From assembly GCA_963757155.1 (NCBI GenBank), contig CAVWQS010000009.1, positions 62,001 through 126,000 on the forward strand: a DNA stretch of 64,000 nucleotides, read 5' to 3'. The stretch comes from DASXQK01 sp963757155. GTDB lineage: Bacteria > Pseudomonadota > Alphaproteobacteria > Dongiales > Dongiaceae. The number at the start of each line of letters is the position of its first letter. Position 1 is the first letter of the stretch. Position numbers and translations under genes: made by a program. Positions 32,909 to 42,060 of the stretch are shown here, one piece after another. Under the pieces are notes generated by a model. That model saw nothing but the letters and a program-made list of their open reading frames with translations, was not told the DNA's origin and did not search any database.

Positions 32909-34171
32909 ATGACCGCCCTCGCGCCGGAATTCCCCCGCTCCCTCTTCGCTCATAGACCCTTCGCCTTCTTCTGGTCGGCGCGGGTCATGTCGACGATCGC
33001 CTTCCAGCTCCAGGGCGTGGCGGTGGGGTGGCAGGTCTATGCGCTGACCCATAGCGCCCTCGCGCTGGGCCTGGTGGGGCTGGTGCAGTTCCTGCCCATG
33101 CTGGGGCTGACCTTGCTCGTGGGCCATGTGGCCGACCGCTATGACCGCCGGCGCATCATCGCGCTATGCCAGCTCGTCGAGGGCTTGGCGACGGGATTTC
33201 TGATGCTGGGCAGCATCGGCGGCTGGCTGACGCCGGGGCCGATCTTCGCCGCCGTCGCCGTGATCGGCGCGGCGCGGGCCTTCGAGATGCCCTCGATGCA
33301 GGCCCTGATGCCGGGGCTGGTGCCGGTCTCCGTCTTCCCGCGCGCCGCCGCAGCGGCGGCCTCGGCGATTCAGACCGCGACGATCCTGGCACCTGCGGCG
33401 GGCGGGTTTCTCTATGTGCTGGGACCGTCGGTGCCCTATGGCCTCGCCGGGGTGATGTCGCTGGCGGCCTGCCTCTGCTCGAGCCTGATCCGGATGGAGC
33501 GCAACCCGCGGACGCGCGAGCCGGTGACCTTGGCCTCCGTCTTCTCCGGCTTCGTCTTCATCCGCGGCAACCCCGCCATCCTGGGCAGCATCTCCCTCGA
33601 TCTCTTCGCCGTGCTGCTGGGCGGGGCCACGGCCCTGCTGCCGGTCTTCGCCCGGGACATCCTCCATACGGGGCCCTGGGGCCTCGGCCTGCTGCGCTCG
33701 GCCCCGGCCATGGGCGCGCTCGCCATGTCGGTGCTGCTGGCCCATCGGCCGCTTCGCGAGCGGGTCGGGCGCACGATGTTTCGCGCCGTGATCCTCTTCG
33801 GCCTGGCGACCATCCTCTTCGCCTTCTCCCATTGGCTCTGGCTCTCGGTGGCGGCCATGGTGGTGATGGGGGCGGCCGACGTCATCAGCGTGGTGATCCG
33901 CAGCTCGCTGGTCCAGATCGGCACGCCCGATGCCATGCGCGGGCGCGTCGCGGCCGTGAACTCCCTCTTCGTCGGCACCTCCAATCAGCTGGGCGAATTC
34001 GAATCCGGCGTCACCGCCGCCCTCTTCGGCGCCGTGCCCGCGGTGATCCTCGGCGGGGCCGGGACGATCATCGTGGCGTTGCTGTGGATGCGGCTCTTCC
34101 CGGCGCTCCGGGATGCCGACACGCTGGAGGGATTTCGGACGGAGCCGAAGCCGCCTGCCGTCGCGGATTGA
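32909..34171 (+). CDS. MFS transporter (MFS_3/EntS-like family)
   Basis: The 420-residue protein has 12 predicted membrane segments. Features are FAFFWSARVMSTIAFQLQ, the MFS loop motif HVADRYDRRRI, and the conserved VQIGTPDAMRGRVAAVNSLF found in the EntS/macrolide-type MFS_3 group, which mostly export small molecules. It follows emrB by 64 bases on the same strand and may share its transcript. The substrate is unknown. Confidence 0.88.
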   Translation: MTALAPEFPRSLFAHRPFAFFWSARVMSTIAFQLQGVAVGWQVYALTHSALALGLVGLVQFLPMLGLTLLVGHVADRYDRRRIIALCQLVEGLATGFLMLGSIGGWLTPGPIFAAVAVIGAARAFEMPSMQALMPGLVPVSVFPRAAAAAASAIQTATILAPAAGGFLYVLGPSVPYGLAGVMSLAACLCSSLIRMERNPRTREPVTLASVFSGFVFIRGNPAILGSISLDLFAVLLGGATALLPVFARDILHTGPWGLGLLRSAPAMGALAMSVLLAHRPLRERVGRTMFRAVILFGLATILFAFSHWLWLSVAAMVVMGAADVISVVIRSSLVQIGTPDAMRGRVAAVNSLFVGTSNQLGEFESGVTAALFGAVPAVILGGAGTIIVALLWMRLFPALRDADTLEGFRTEPKPPAVAD

Positions 34172-34188
34172 TTCATCGGGAGAAGATA

Positions 34189-35499
34189 ATGGCAGACACC
34201 ACGGCCCCCGACCGTCGCCTCGAGCAGGTCGTCGCCGCGAGCATCCTGGGCGCCACCATCGAGTGGTACGACTTCTTCCTCTATGGCGTGGTCGCCGGCA
34301 TCGTCTTCAACAAGCTGTACTTCCCCAACCACGAGCCGCTGGTCTCGACCCTTCTCGCCTATACGACCTTTGCCATCGGCTTCGTCGCGCGTCCCCTGGG
34401 CGGCGTGCTGTTCGGTCATTTCGGCGACAAGATCGGCCGCAAGAGCATGCTGGTTCTCACCCTCTCCCTCATGGGGGTGGCGACGGTCCTGATCGGCCTG
34501 CTCCCGACCTATGACCAGATCGGCATTGCGGCACCCATCCTGCTCCTGCTGCTGCGCATCGTGCAGGGCCTGGGCCTCGGCGGCGAATGGGGCGGGGCCG
34601 TGCTCATGGTCTATGAATATGCCCCGCCGGCGCGGCGCGGCTACTACGCCAGCCTGGTCCAGATCGGGCTCTCCATCGGGCTCTGCCTCAGCGCCGGCGT
34701 GGTCGCGCTCATGTCCATGCTGCCGGCGGAGGATTTCCTCGCCTGGGGCTGGCGCATCGCCTTTCTCGCGAGCTTCCTGCTGGTGGCGGTCGGCCTCTAC
34801 ATCCGCCTGAAGATCATGGAGACGCCCGAATTCGAGCGCGTCCGCAGCGCCGGTGCGCATCTGGCGATGCCTTTCACCACCATGCTCCGTCAATATCCCA
34901 GGAGCATTCTCCTCGGCATGGGCGCGCGCTTCATCGACGGGGTGTTCTTCAACGTCTTTGCCGTCTTCAGCATCGCTTATCTCGTGAACAATGTGAAAGT
35001 ACCGCGCACCACGGCGCTCTGGGCCGTCTCGATCTCGGCTTTGGTCATGGTCTTCTTCATTCCGCTCTTCGGCCATCTCGCCGACCGCTGGGGCCGGGCC
35101 AAGACCTATGCCCTCGGCGCAGCGCTGCTGGCGATCGCCGTCTATCCCGCCTTCTGGCTGATGAGCACCGGCGGCACGGCGGCCATTCTGATCGCTCTCG
35201 TGATACCCTTCGGCATTCTCTATGCCATCTGCTACGGGCCGCAGGCAGGGCTTTTCGCCGACCTCTTCGACGTGCGCGTGCGCTATACCGGAATCTCCTT
35301 CGTCTACCAATTCTCCGGCATCTTCGCGAGCGGGCTGACGCCGATCATCGCGACATATCTGGTCGCCATGAACGGCGGCCAGCCCTGGCTGCTCTGTTTC
35401 TATGTGGTCGTTGCCGCCTTGGTCAGCATGGGCTCGGCCATGGCGCTTGCCCGCGGGAATCTGCGCGAGCTTCCGGCTCAGGCCTCCGGGCTCGTCTAG
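34189..35499 (+). CDS. MHS-family MFS metabolite:proton symporter
   Basis: The 436-residue protein has the metabolite:H+ symporter signatures GATIEWYDFFLYG, then FVARPLGGVLFGHFGDKIGRK and GLGLGGEWGGAVLM. Relatives take up dicarboxylates, shikimate, proline/betaine or aromatic acids. GGGAGAAG precedes the ATG at 34189. It follows the MFS_3 gene by 17 bases and is convergent with the mutase gene, overlapping it by four bases. Confidence 0.9.
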   Translation: MADTTAPDRRLEQVVAASILGATIEWYDFFLYGVVAGIVFNKLYFPNHEPLVSTLLAYTTFAIGFVARPLGGVLFGHFGDKIGRKSMLVLTLSLMGVATVLIGLLPTYDQIGIAAPILLLLLRIVQGLGLGGEWGGAVLMVYEYAPPARRGYYASLVQIGLSIGLCLSAGVVALMSMLPAEDFLAWGWRIAFLASFLLVAVGLYIRLKIMETPEFERVRSAGAHLAMPFTTMLRQYPRSILLGMGARFIDGVFFNVFAVFSIAYLVNNVKVPRTTALWAVSISALVMVFFIPLFGHLADRWGRAKTYALGAALLAIAVYPAFWLMSTGGTAAILIALVIPFGILYAICYGPQAGLFADLFDVRVRYTGISFVYQFSGIFASGLTPIIATYLVAMNGGQPWLLCFYVVVAALVSMGSAMALARGNLRELPAQASGLV

Positions 35500-37493
35500 G
35501 CCGCCTCGCGGCTGCCCTGGTCGATGAGGGCGACGATGTCGGCCATGATGGCGTTGAGGTCGTAGTCCTTGGGCGTATAGACGCGGGCGACGCCCGCTTC
35601 GGCCAGCTTCGCCGCATCCTCCGGCGGGATGATGCCGCCGACGACAACGGGAATGGCGCCGAGGCCCGCCGCCTTCAGCCGCACCAGCACCTCGCTCACC
35701 AGCGCCACATGGCTGCCAGAGAGGATGGAGAGGCCGACGACATGCACCCCCTCCTCCAGTGCCGCATTGGCGATCTGGGCCGGCGTCAGGCGGATGCCCT
35801 CATAGACCACCTCGAAGCCCGCGTCGCGCGCCCTGACCGCGATCTGCTCGGCGCCGTTGGAATGGCCGTCGAGGCCGGGCTTTCCCACTAGCATCTTGAG
35901 CCGCCGGCCGAGCCGGGCGGAGACCCGCTCCACCGCCTCGCGCACGGGCGCCAGGCTGGTGCTGCCGCCGATGGTGGCGGCGCGGCCCACGCCGGTGGAG
36001 GCACGATACTCGCCATAGATCTCACGCAGGGCGGCGGCCCATTCGCCGGTGGTGACGCCGGCATGGGCGCAGGCGATGGAGGGCTCCATGATGTTGCGGC
36101 CTTCGCGCGCGGCGGCTTTGAGCGCGGCCAAGCCAGCGGCCGATTCCGCGCTGTCGCGGCCATCCCGCCAGGCCTGAAGGCCAGCGATCTGTGCCCGCTC
36201 CGCCTCGGGGTCGAGGGCGAGGAATCCGCCGTCGGATCCGGCGGTCAGCGGCGAAGGCGCGCTTTCGGTGAAGCAATTCACCCCGACGACCTTCTGCTCG
36301 CCGGTCTCGATGGCGGCCAGGCGCCGGCTGTTGGATTCCACGAGCTTGCGCTTCATATAGCTCTGCTCGACGGCGGCGACGGCCCCGCCCAGGGCTTCGA
36401 TGCGCCCCAGCTCCGCCCGCGCCTCGGCTTTGAGGGCCTCGACCTTGGCCTCCATCACCCCCGATCCGTCGAAGATGTCCTCGTAGTCCAGCAGATCGGT
36501 CTCATAGGCCAGGATCTGCTGCAGGCGCAGCGACCATTGCTGGTCCCAGGGCCGCGGCAGGCCCAGCGCCTCGTTCCAGGCCGGCAGCTGCACGGCGCGG
36601 GCGCGAGCGCGCTTGGACAGCGTCACCGCCAGCATCTCCAGCAGGATGCGATAGACGTTGTTCTCCGGCTGCTGCTCGGTGAGGCCGAGGGAGTTCACCT
36701 GCACGCCGTAGCGGAAGCGCCGGAGCTTCTCGTCGGCAATGCCCCAGCGCTCGCGGCAGAGCTCGTCCCAGAGCTCGGCGAAGGCGCGCATTTTGCAGAT
36801 CTCGGTGATGAAGCGGATGCCGGCATTGACGAAGAAGCTGATGCGCCCGACCACCTGGGCGAACTCGTCATCCGGCACCTGGCCCGTCGCCTTGACGGCA
36901 TCGAGGATGGCGATGGCGATGGCCAGCGCGAAGGCCAGCTCCTGCACCGGCGTGGCCCCGGCCTCCTGCAGGTGATAGGAGCAGACATTGGTCGGATTCC
37001 ACTTCGGCACCTCGCGGCAGGCAAAGGCGATGACATCGGCGCTCAGCCTCAGGCTCGGCTCCGGCGGGAAGATGTAGGTGCCGCGGGAGAGATACTCCTT
37101 GATGATGTCGTTCTGCACCGTGCCGGCGAGCGCGCCCCGCGCCGCTCCTTGGCGCTCGGCCGCCGCGATGTAGAGGGCGAAGAGCCAGGGTGCCGTGGCG
37201 TTGATGGTCATGGAGGTGTTCATGCGCTCGAGGGGAATGCCCTCGAACAGGGCCATCATGTCGCCGAGATGGCCGATGGGCACGCCGACCTTGCCCACCT
37301 CGCCCTTGGCCAAGGGATGATCGGAATCATAGCCGGTCTGGGTCGGCAGATCGAAGGCGACGGAGAGGCCCGTCTGGCCGCGGGAGAGATTGGTGCGATA
37401 GAGCGCATTGGAGGCCGCGGCCGAGCTATGGCCGGAGTAGGTCCGGAAGAGCCAGGGCTGCTCGCGCTTGGGTCTAGGGGCCTCGCTCGCCAT
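35496..37493 (-). CDS. meaA: Ethylmalonyl-CoA mutase (MeaA/Ecm), adenosylcobalamin dependent
   Basis: The 665-residue protein contains a complete acyl-CoA mutase TIM barrel (LSVAFDLPTQTGYDSDHP, MTINATAPWLFALY, VQVNSLGLTEQQPENN) and a C-terminal B12-binding domain with GLDGHSNGAEQIAVRARDAG, the DxHxxG cobalt ligand. Its length and single-chain form match ethylmalonyl-CoA mutase and the meaA group rather than two-subunit methylmalonyl-CoA mutase. It converts (2R)-ethylmalonyl-CoA to methylsuccinyl-CoA in the ethylmalonyl-CoA pathway for C2 assimilation. No other pathway gene is in the window. Confidence 0.88.
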   Translation of the reverse strand: MASEAPRPKREQPWLFRTYSGHSSAAASNALYRTNLSRGQTGLSVAFDLPTQTGYDSDHPLAKGEVGKVGVPIGHLGDMMALFEGIPLERMNTSMTINATAPWLFALYIAAAERQGAARGALAGTVQNDIIKEYLSRGTYIFPPEPSLRLSADVIAFACREVPKWNPTNVCSYHLQEAGATPVQELAFALAIAIAILDAVKATGQVPDDEFAQVVGRISFFVNAGIRFITEICKMRAFAELWDELCRERWGIADEKLRRFRYGVQVNSLGLTEQQPENNVYRILLEMLAVTLSKRARARAVQLPAWNEALGLPRPWDQQWSLRLQQILAYETDLLDYEDIFDGSGVMEAKVEALKAEARAELGRIEALGGAVAAVEQSYMKRKLVESNSRRLAAIETGEQKVVGVNCFTESAPSPLTAGSDGGFLALDPEAERAQIAGLQAWRDGRDSAESAAGLAALKAAAREGRNIMEPSIACAHAGVTTGEWAAALREIYGEYRASTGVGRAATIGGSTSLAPVREAVERVSARLGRRLKMLVGKPGLDGHSNGAEQIAVRARDAGFEVVYEGIRLTPAQIANAALEEGVHVVGLSILSGSHVALVSEVLVRLKAAGLGAIPVVVGGIIPPEDAAKLAEAGVARVYTPKDYDLNAIMADIVALIDQGSREAA

Positions 37494-37582
37494 GGCAGGA
37501 GCTTACCGGCGCTATTTGTGCAGTGCAATATGATCGGCGGTGCATCGCGGCCCGTTGGCAAGGAAGCCTCGCTCTTTTATGC

Positions 37583-37705
37583 CGTCATGGTCGGCGAAGG
37601 CCGACCATCCACGAGTTTGCTTGACCTAGCTTCCGCGCTTGCCACGATTCAGCAGTACCGGCGGCCGACAAACTCGTGGATGGTCGGCCTACGCCGACCA
37701 TGACG
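37583..37705. repeat. Inverted pair of the GGTCGGCGAAGGCCGACC repeat
   Basis: The unit at 37583-37617 and its inverse at 37671-37705 (one base different, GGCCTACGCCGACC) flank 53 bases. It is the same family as at 25329-25542. It lies between the divergent mutase and hydrolase genes. Confidence 0.8.
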
Positions 37706-37781
37706 AGGGAGAGAGCGACCCTCCCTGACCTCCGTAGCGAAATCCTTTAGCTTGCTGCCACCATACAGACAGGACCCACGC

Positions 37782-38651
37782 ATGTTCGAAGGCTTTACCC
37801 TCACCACCATCAAAGCTGGCGAGGTCGAGATCCGCCTGCGCCATGGCGGGTCGGGGCCGCCGCTGCTGCTGCTGCATGGCCATCCCCAGACCCATGTCAT
37901 GTGGCACGAGATCGCGCCCCGGCTGGCGCGGGATTTCACCGTGATCGCGCCGGATCTGCGCGGCTATGGCGGCAGCGCCAAGCCGGCGACGACGGCGGAT
38001 CACGAGCCCTATTCGAAGCGGGCGATGGCGCGCGACCAGATCGCCCTCATGCGCCATTTCGGCTTCGAGCGCTTCGCCGTCGCGGGGCATGACCGCGGCG
38101 GGCGGGTCGCCTATCGCCTGGCGCTGGATCATCCCGACGCCGTCGAGAAGCTCGCCGTGCTCGACATCGTGCCGACGGGCGAGATGTACCGGCGCGCCGA
38201 TATGGCCTTCGGCCTCGGCTACTGGCATTGGTTCTTCCTGGCCCAGCCCGCCCCGATGCCCGAGCGCATGATCGGGGCCGATCCCGAGGCCTATTACTTC
38301 CACGGCGTACGCGAGCGCTTCGCGCCCGAGGCCTTGGCGGACTACCTGAGCTTCGTCCACGATCCCCAGGTGATCCACGCCATGTGCGAGGACTACCGCG
38401 CCGGGGCGACCTACGATTTCCAACTCGACGAGGCCGAGCGCGGCAAGCGCCGCATCGCCGCCCCGCTGCTGGCGCTCTGGGGCGCCAAGGGCATGATGCC
38501 GAAATGGTATGACGTGGTCGCTGTCTGGCGCGACTGGGCCGAGAGCGTCCAGGGGCTGGAGATCGACTGCGGCCACTATCTTCCCGAGGAGGCGCCGGAG
38601 GAAACCTATGCGGCGCTGAAGACGTTCTTCATGTCGGGCCGGGGAAAATGA
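37782..38651 (+). CDS. Haloacetate/fluoroacetate dehalogenase-type alpha/beta hydrolase
   Basis: All active-site residues known from fluoroacetate dehalogenase appear in order: the aspartate nucleophile Asp104 with Arg105 and Arg108 (AGHDRGGRVAY), Asp128 (LAVLDIVPT), the halide-binding His149-Trp150 (LGYWHWFF) and Tyr211 (AGATYDFQL), and the base His265 (DCGHYLPEE). The enzyme would hydrolyse haloacetates to glycolate. A related epoxide hydrolase activity is less likely because of the His-Trp-Tyr halide pocket. The ATG at 37782 begins MFEGFTLTTI. It stands alone downstream of a repeat. Confidence 0.87.
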   Translation: MFEGFTLTTIKAGEVEIRLRHGGSGPPLLLLHGHPQTHVMWHEIAPRLARDFTVIAPDLRGYGGSAKPATTADHEPYSKRAMARDQIALMRHFGFERFAVAGHDRGGRVAYRLALDHPDAVEKLAVLDIVPTGEMYRRADMAFGLGYWHWFFLAQPAPMPERMIGADPEAYYFHGVRERFAPEALADYLSFVHDPQVIHAMCEDYRAGATYDFQLDEAERGKRRIAAPLLALWGAKGMMPKWYDVVAVWRDWAESVQGLEIDCGHYLPEEAPEETYAALKTFFMSGRGK

Positions 38652-38718
38652 CATAGGCTTTCGGAAAATGGCTTAGGCTGAGCTGTCCCTCTTCGCGAGT
38701 CCTGGGAGAATCCCCCGC

Positions 38719-39609
38719 ATGTCCGACCCCGAGATCGAGGCCCTTCGCGCCGTGCTTGCCGCCCGCCCGCGTCCGCCGGGGGTGGCGGAGCGGCGCGAGC
38801 GGCTGGATGCCCTCGGCAATTACACGATCGATCCCGCGATCCGGCTGGAGCCGGCGCAGATCGGTCAGATCGGTCAGATCGAGGCCGAATGGGCAACGGC
38901 CCCGGGTGCCGATCCCAGCCGCGCCATCCTTTACATCCATGGCGGCGGCTATATCTCCGGCTCCCTCCTCAGCCATCGCGGGCTGGCGACGGAGGCCGGC
39001 CGGGCGGCGGGCGCCCGGGTGCTGACCTTGGCCTATCGCCGGGCGCCGGAGGATCCCTTCCCCGCCGCGGTGGAGGATGTGGTCGACGCCTATCGCTTCA
39101 TGCTGGACCAGGGCCTCTCGCCCAACCGCATCGCCATCGGCGGCGACAGCGCCGGCGGCGGGCTGACCATGGCGCTGCTGATCGCCGCCCGCGACCGCGG
39201 CCTGCCGCTGCCGGCTTGCGGTTGGTGCATCTCGCCCTGGGTCGATCTCGGCTGCAGCAGCGCTAGCATGGAGACCAAGGCCGCCACCGATCCCATCATC
39301 CAGAAGCCCTATCTGCTGGAGATCGCAGCAGCCTATCTGGGCCAGGCCGATCCGCGCTCGCCGCTGGCCTCCCCGCTCTATGGCGATCTCCGCGGCCTCC
39401 CGCCGCTCCTGATCCAGGTCGGCGCGGCCGAAACCCTGCTGGACAATTCGATCATGCTGGCCGGTGTCGCCGGTGCTGCCGATGTGCGGGTCACGCTGGA
39501 GATCTGGCCCGAGATGATCCACGCCTGGCCGCTGTTCCACCGCCAGCTTACCGGCGGCCGCAAGGCGATCGAGCAGGCCGGCGCCTTCATCCGCGCCGCG
39601 CTGGCCTAG
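38719..39609 (+). CDS. HSL-family alpha/beta hydrolase (lipase/esterase)
   Basis: The 296-residue protein has the hormone-sensitive-lipase oxyanion motif YIHGGGYISGS and the nucleophile GGDSAGGGL. The acid and histidine follow in the C-terminal part (MIHAWPLFHRQL). It hydrolyses short-chain acyl esters. An odd short in-frame duplication, IGQIGQIEAEW, reflects a 9-base direct repeat around 38863-38880. It follows the dehalogenase by 67 bases on the same strand. Confidence 0.88.
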   Translation: MSDPEIEALRAVLAARPRPPGVAERRERLDALGNYTIDPAIRLEPAQIGQIGQIEAEWATAPGADPSRAILYIHGGGYISGSLLSHRGLATEAGRAAGARVLTLAYRRAPEDPFPAAVEDVVDAYRFMLDQGLSPNRIAIGGDSAGGGLTMALLIAARDRGLPLPACGWCISPWVDLGCSSASMETKAATDPIIQKPYLLEIAAAYLGQADPRSPLASPLYGDLRGLPPLLIQVGAAETLLDNSIMLAGVAGAADVRVTLEIWPEMIHAWPLFHRQLTGGRKAIEQAGAFIRAALA

Positions 39610-39621
39610 GCCTCCCCTTTT

Positions 39622-39700
39622 CGTCATTCCCGTGAAAGCGGGAATCCAGGGCAACCGGCGGAATCTCCGGCCCTGGATTCCCGCTTTCGCGGGAATGACG
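39622..39700. repeat. Inverted pair of the dRS3-like palindrome
   Basis: One unit at 39622-39651 (with GTGAAAG in its loop) and the inverse at 39671-39700 are separated by 19 bases. The whole element can fold as a long hairpin and lies between two convergent genes, where it may terminate both. Confidence 0.85.
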
Positions 39701-39705
39701 GATAA

Positions 39706-40771
39706 TTAGACCTTCACCACGATCTTCCCGAACGGCCCGCGGTCGAGATGGGCGAAGGCCTGCGGGACCTGGTCGAAGGAATAGACCGCGTCGATCACCG
39801 GCTTGATCGCCATCAGCTCCAGCCCCGCGTTCATCGCCTCGAAGGCCTTGCGCGGGGCGACGGAGATGCCCTGGATCACGATGCGCTTCACCAGCAGCGG
39901 CAGGATATCGGCGGTGATCTGCAGGCTCGCCAGCAGGCCGATCAGCGAGATGCGCCCGCCGGGCATCACGGCGCGGACCGAGCGGATCAGATTGTCGCCG
40001 CCGATGATCTCCAGGATATGGTCGGCGCCGCGGCCCGCGGTCGCCTCGAGCACGGCCTTGTCCCAATCGGGCTCGCGCGTCGTGTCGATGCCTTTCCAGG
40101 CGCCCAGCGCCATCGCGCGGGCGAGCTTCGCCGGGTCGCGCGAGGTGATGATGACCCGCGCCCCCGATCGCCTGCGCGATCTGCAGGCCGAAGAGGGCGA
40201 CCCCGCCGGTGCCCTGGACGACGACGGTCTGGCCGGGCGTCAGCTTGCCGGTCTCGAAATAGGCGTACCAGGCGGTGAGCGCCGCGATGGCCAGGGTCGA
40301 GGCCTCGGCGTCGCTGAGGCTTGCCGGGGCCGCGACCGCGCCCTGCTCATGCAGCAGGATATATTCGGCCAGCACGCCGGGGAGCGGTCCGCCGAGGCTG
40401 CCGCCATAGACCGCCCCATCGGCGGTGCTGTCGCCGGGGACGCGACCGACCGGCGGCACCGGCCCCTCGATCCAGTCGGTGATGAAATGGCTCAGCACCC
40501 GGGCGCCCGGGGCGAAGCGGCGGACCTCGCCGCCCACGGCGACGACCTCGCCCACGGCATCCGACGCCGGCACATGGGGCAAGGTCAGCTCCGGCAGCAT
40601 TGTCCCCTCGGCGGTCAGCTTGTCGCGGTAGTTGAGGGAGACGGCTGCCACCTTGAGCAGCAGCTCGCGGGGTCCCGGCTGCGGCACCGGCCGCTTCACG
40701 GCAGAAAGATTGGCGAGACCGAAGCGGCTCAGCTCCCATGCGGTCATGGTTTTTGGAATGGCGATGGGCAT
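39706..40771 (-). pseudogene. Zinc-type alcohol dehydrogenase/quinone oxidoreductase-like protein (MDR family), frameshifted
   Basis: The N-terminal frame gives the GroES-like domain (LSAVKRPVPQPGPRELLLKV, VSLNYRDKLTAEG, PHVPASDAVGEVVAVGG) and the start of the Rossmann fold (VVVQGTGGVALFGLQIAQ). The rest (MALGAWKGIDTTREPDWDKA, MPGGRISLIGLLA) is in another frame. One extra C in the CCCCC run at 40161-40165 separates them; removing it gives AIGARVIITSRDPA. No catalytic zinc cysteine is obvious, so a quinone or enoyl reductase role fits best. AGGAGA precedes the ATG at 40771. It is divergent from a LysR gene that may control it. Confidence 0.85.
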
Positions 40772-40879
40772 ACGGGATCTCCTATGGGGCAGGCGCCAGT
40801 CTATTGACGCTTGCCCTTCGCCGGAGCCGACTAATACACTGATCATTGTGGAAGGATATTCGCCAATCTCGGTCGTGCC

Positions 40880-41796
40880 ATGATCCCCGCCGCCGGGCTG
40901 CAGGGCATCGTGGCCTTCGTCCAGACCGTGGAGGCCGGCAGCTTCACCCTCGCGGCAAAGCGGATGGGGCTCTCCAAATCCGCTGTCGCCAAGGCCGTGG
41001 CGCGGATGGAGGCGCGGCTGGGGGTGACCCTCGTCAATCGCACCACGCGCCGCCTCAGCCTCACGGCCGAGGGCGAGAGCTTCCATGAAAGCTGCCTGAA
41101 GGCGCTGGGGGAGATCGACGCGGCCCAGGCCCTTCTCGCCTCGCGCCGGCGGGTGCCCTCGGGGCGGCTCCGGATCGATCTGCCGCTCTCCTTCGGCCGG
41201 CGCATCGTGGCGCCGATCCTGCTCGAGCTGGGCGAGCGCTATCCCGAGCTGCTGCTGGAAATCTCCTTCAACGACCGGCGCATCGACCTGATCGAGGAGG
41301 GCGTGGATCTCGCGATCCGCATGGGCGAACTCGGCGACGGCGCCGGGCTGATCGCACGCCGCCTCTTCCGCCAGCGCTCGGCGATCTTCGGCGCCCCGGC
41401 CTATTTCGCGAGGCGCGGCCGGCCGCAGACCATGGAGGATTTGAGCGAGCATGCCTGCATCCGCTTCGGGCGGGAGGGGCGCATCGTCGCCTGGCAGCTG
41501 GCGTCACCTGCCGGCGGGACGCGGGCCTGATGCCTGCCGGACGGCTGATCATGGGACATGGCGAGGCGGTGCTGGACGCAGCCCTCGCCGGGCACGGCCT
41601 CGCCTATCTGCCCACCTGGCTGATCGGCGAGGAGCTGAAGCAGGGCGCCCTGGAGATGGTGCTGTCGGAGAGCGCCGTCGAGGAGTTCGACGTCTACGCC
41701 CTCTGGCCCCGGACCCGCGACCTGGCGCCGAAGATCCGCGTCGTCGTGGACGAGCTGCTTCGGCGATTCGTGCCGCCGCCTTGGGACGCCGTTTAG
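40880..41796 (+). pseudogene. LysR-family transcriptional regulator, frameshifted
   Basis: The first frame holds the HTH (VQTVEAGSFTLAAKRMGLSK, RTTRRLSLTAEGESF) and most of the effector domain (PSGRLRIDLPLSFGRRIVAP, LIEEGVDLAIRMGEL). It stops at 41530, while AGRLIMGHGEAVLDAALAGH and GLAYLPTWLIGEEL lie in the next frame. Adding one G to the GGG run at 41516-41518 restores one protein of about 305 residues. It is divergent from the reductase gene, 108 bases away, and is its likely regulator. Confidence 0.85.
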
Positions 41797-41804
41797 ACGC
41801 TTCT

Positions 41805-41943
41805 TTCCCCCTCGCCCCGTACGGGGGAGAGGGCTGGGGTGACGGGGTCTATCGACCTCGCATATGTTTGAACCAGCATCGCGCTGAACTGAGACCCCCT
41901 CACCCCGGCCCTCTCCCCCGTTCCGGGGGCGAGGGGGAAAGAG
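41805..41943. repeat. Inverted-repeat element with CCCCTCACCCCGGCCCTCTC unit
   Basis: Arms beginning CTTTCCCCCTCGCCCC and ending GGGGCGAGGGGGAAAG flank about 50 bases. Related units occur at 45100-45145, 54638-54687 and 54769-54813. Confidence 0.8.
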
Positions 41944-42060
41944 GGGCGAGGTGACAGAAACAAGTGCGAGGGGACTTCGGGTGATGGACCGAGCGCGTTG
42001 CGAAAATGTCCGAATCTGCTGCTACTATCCCGCAACAAAACCTTGGGGGATGAGGCCCAG

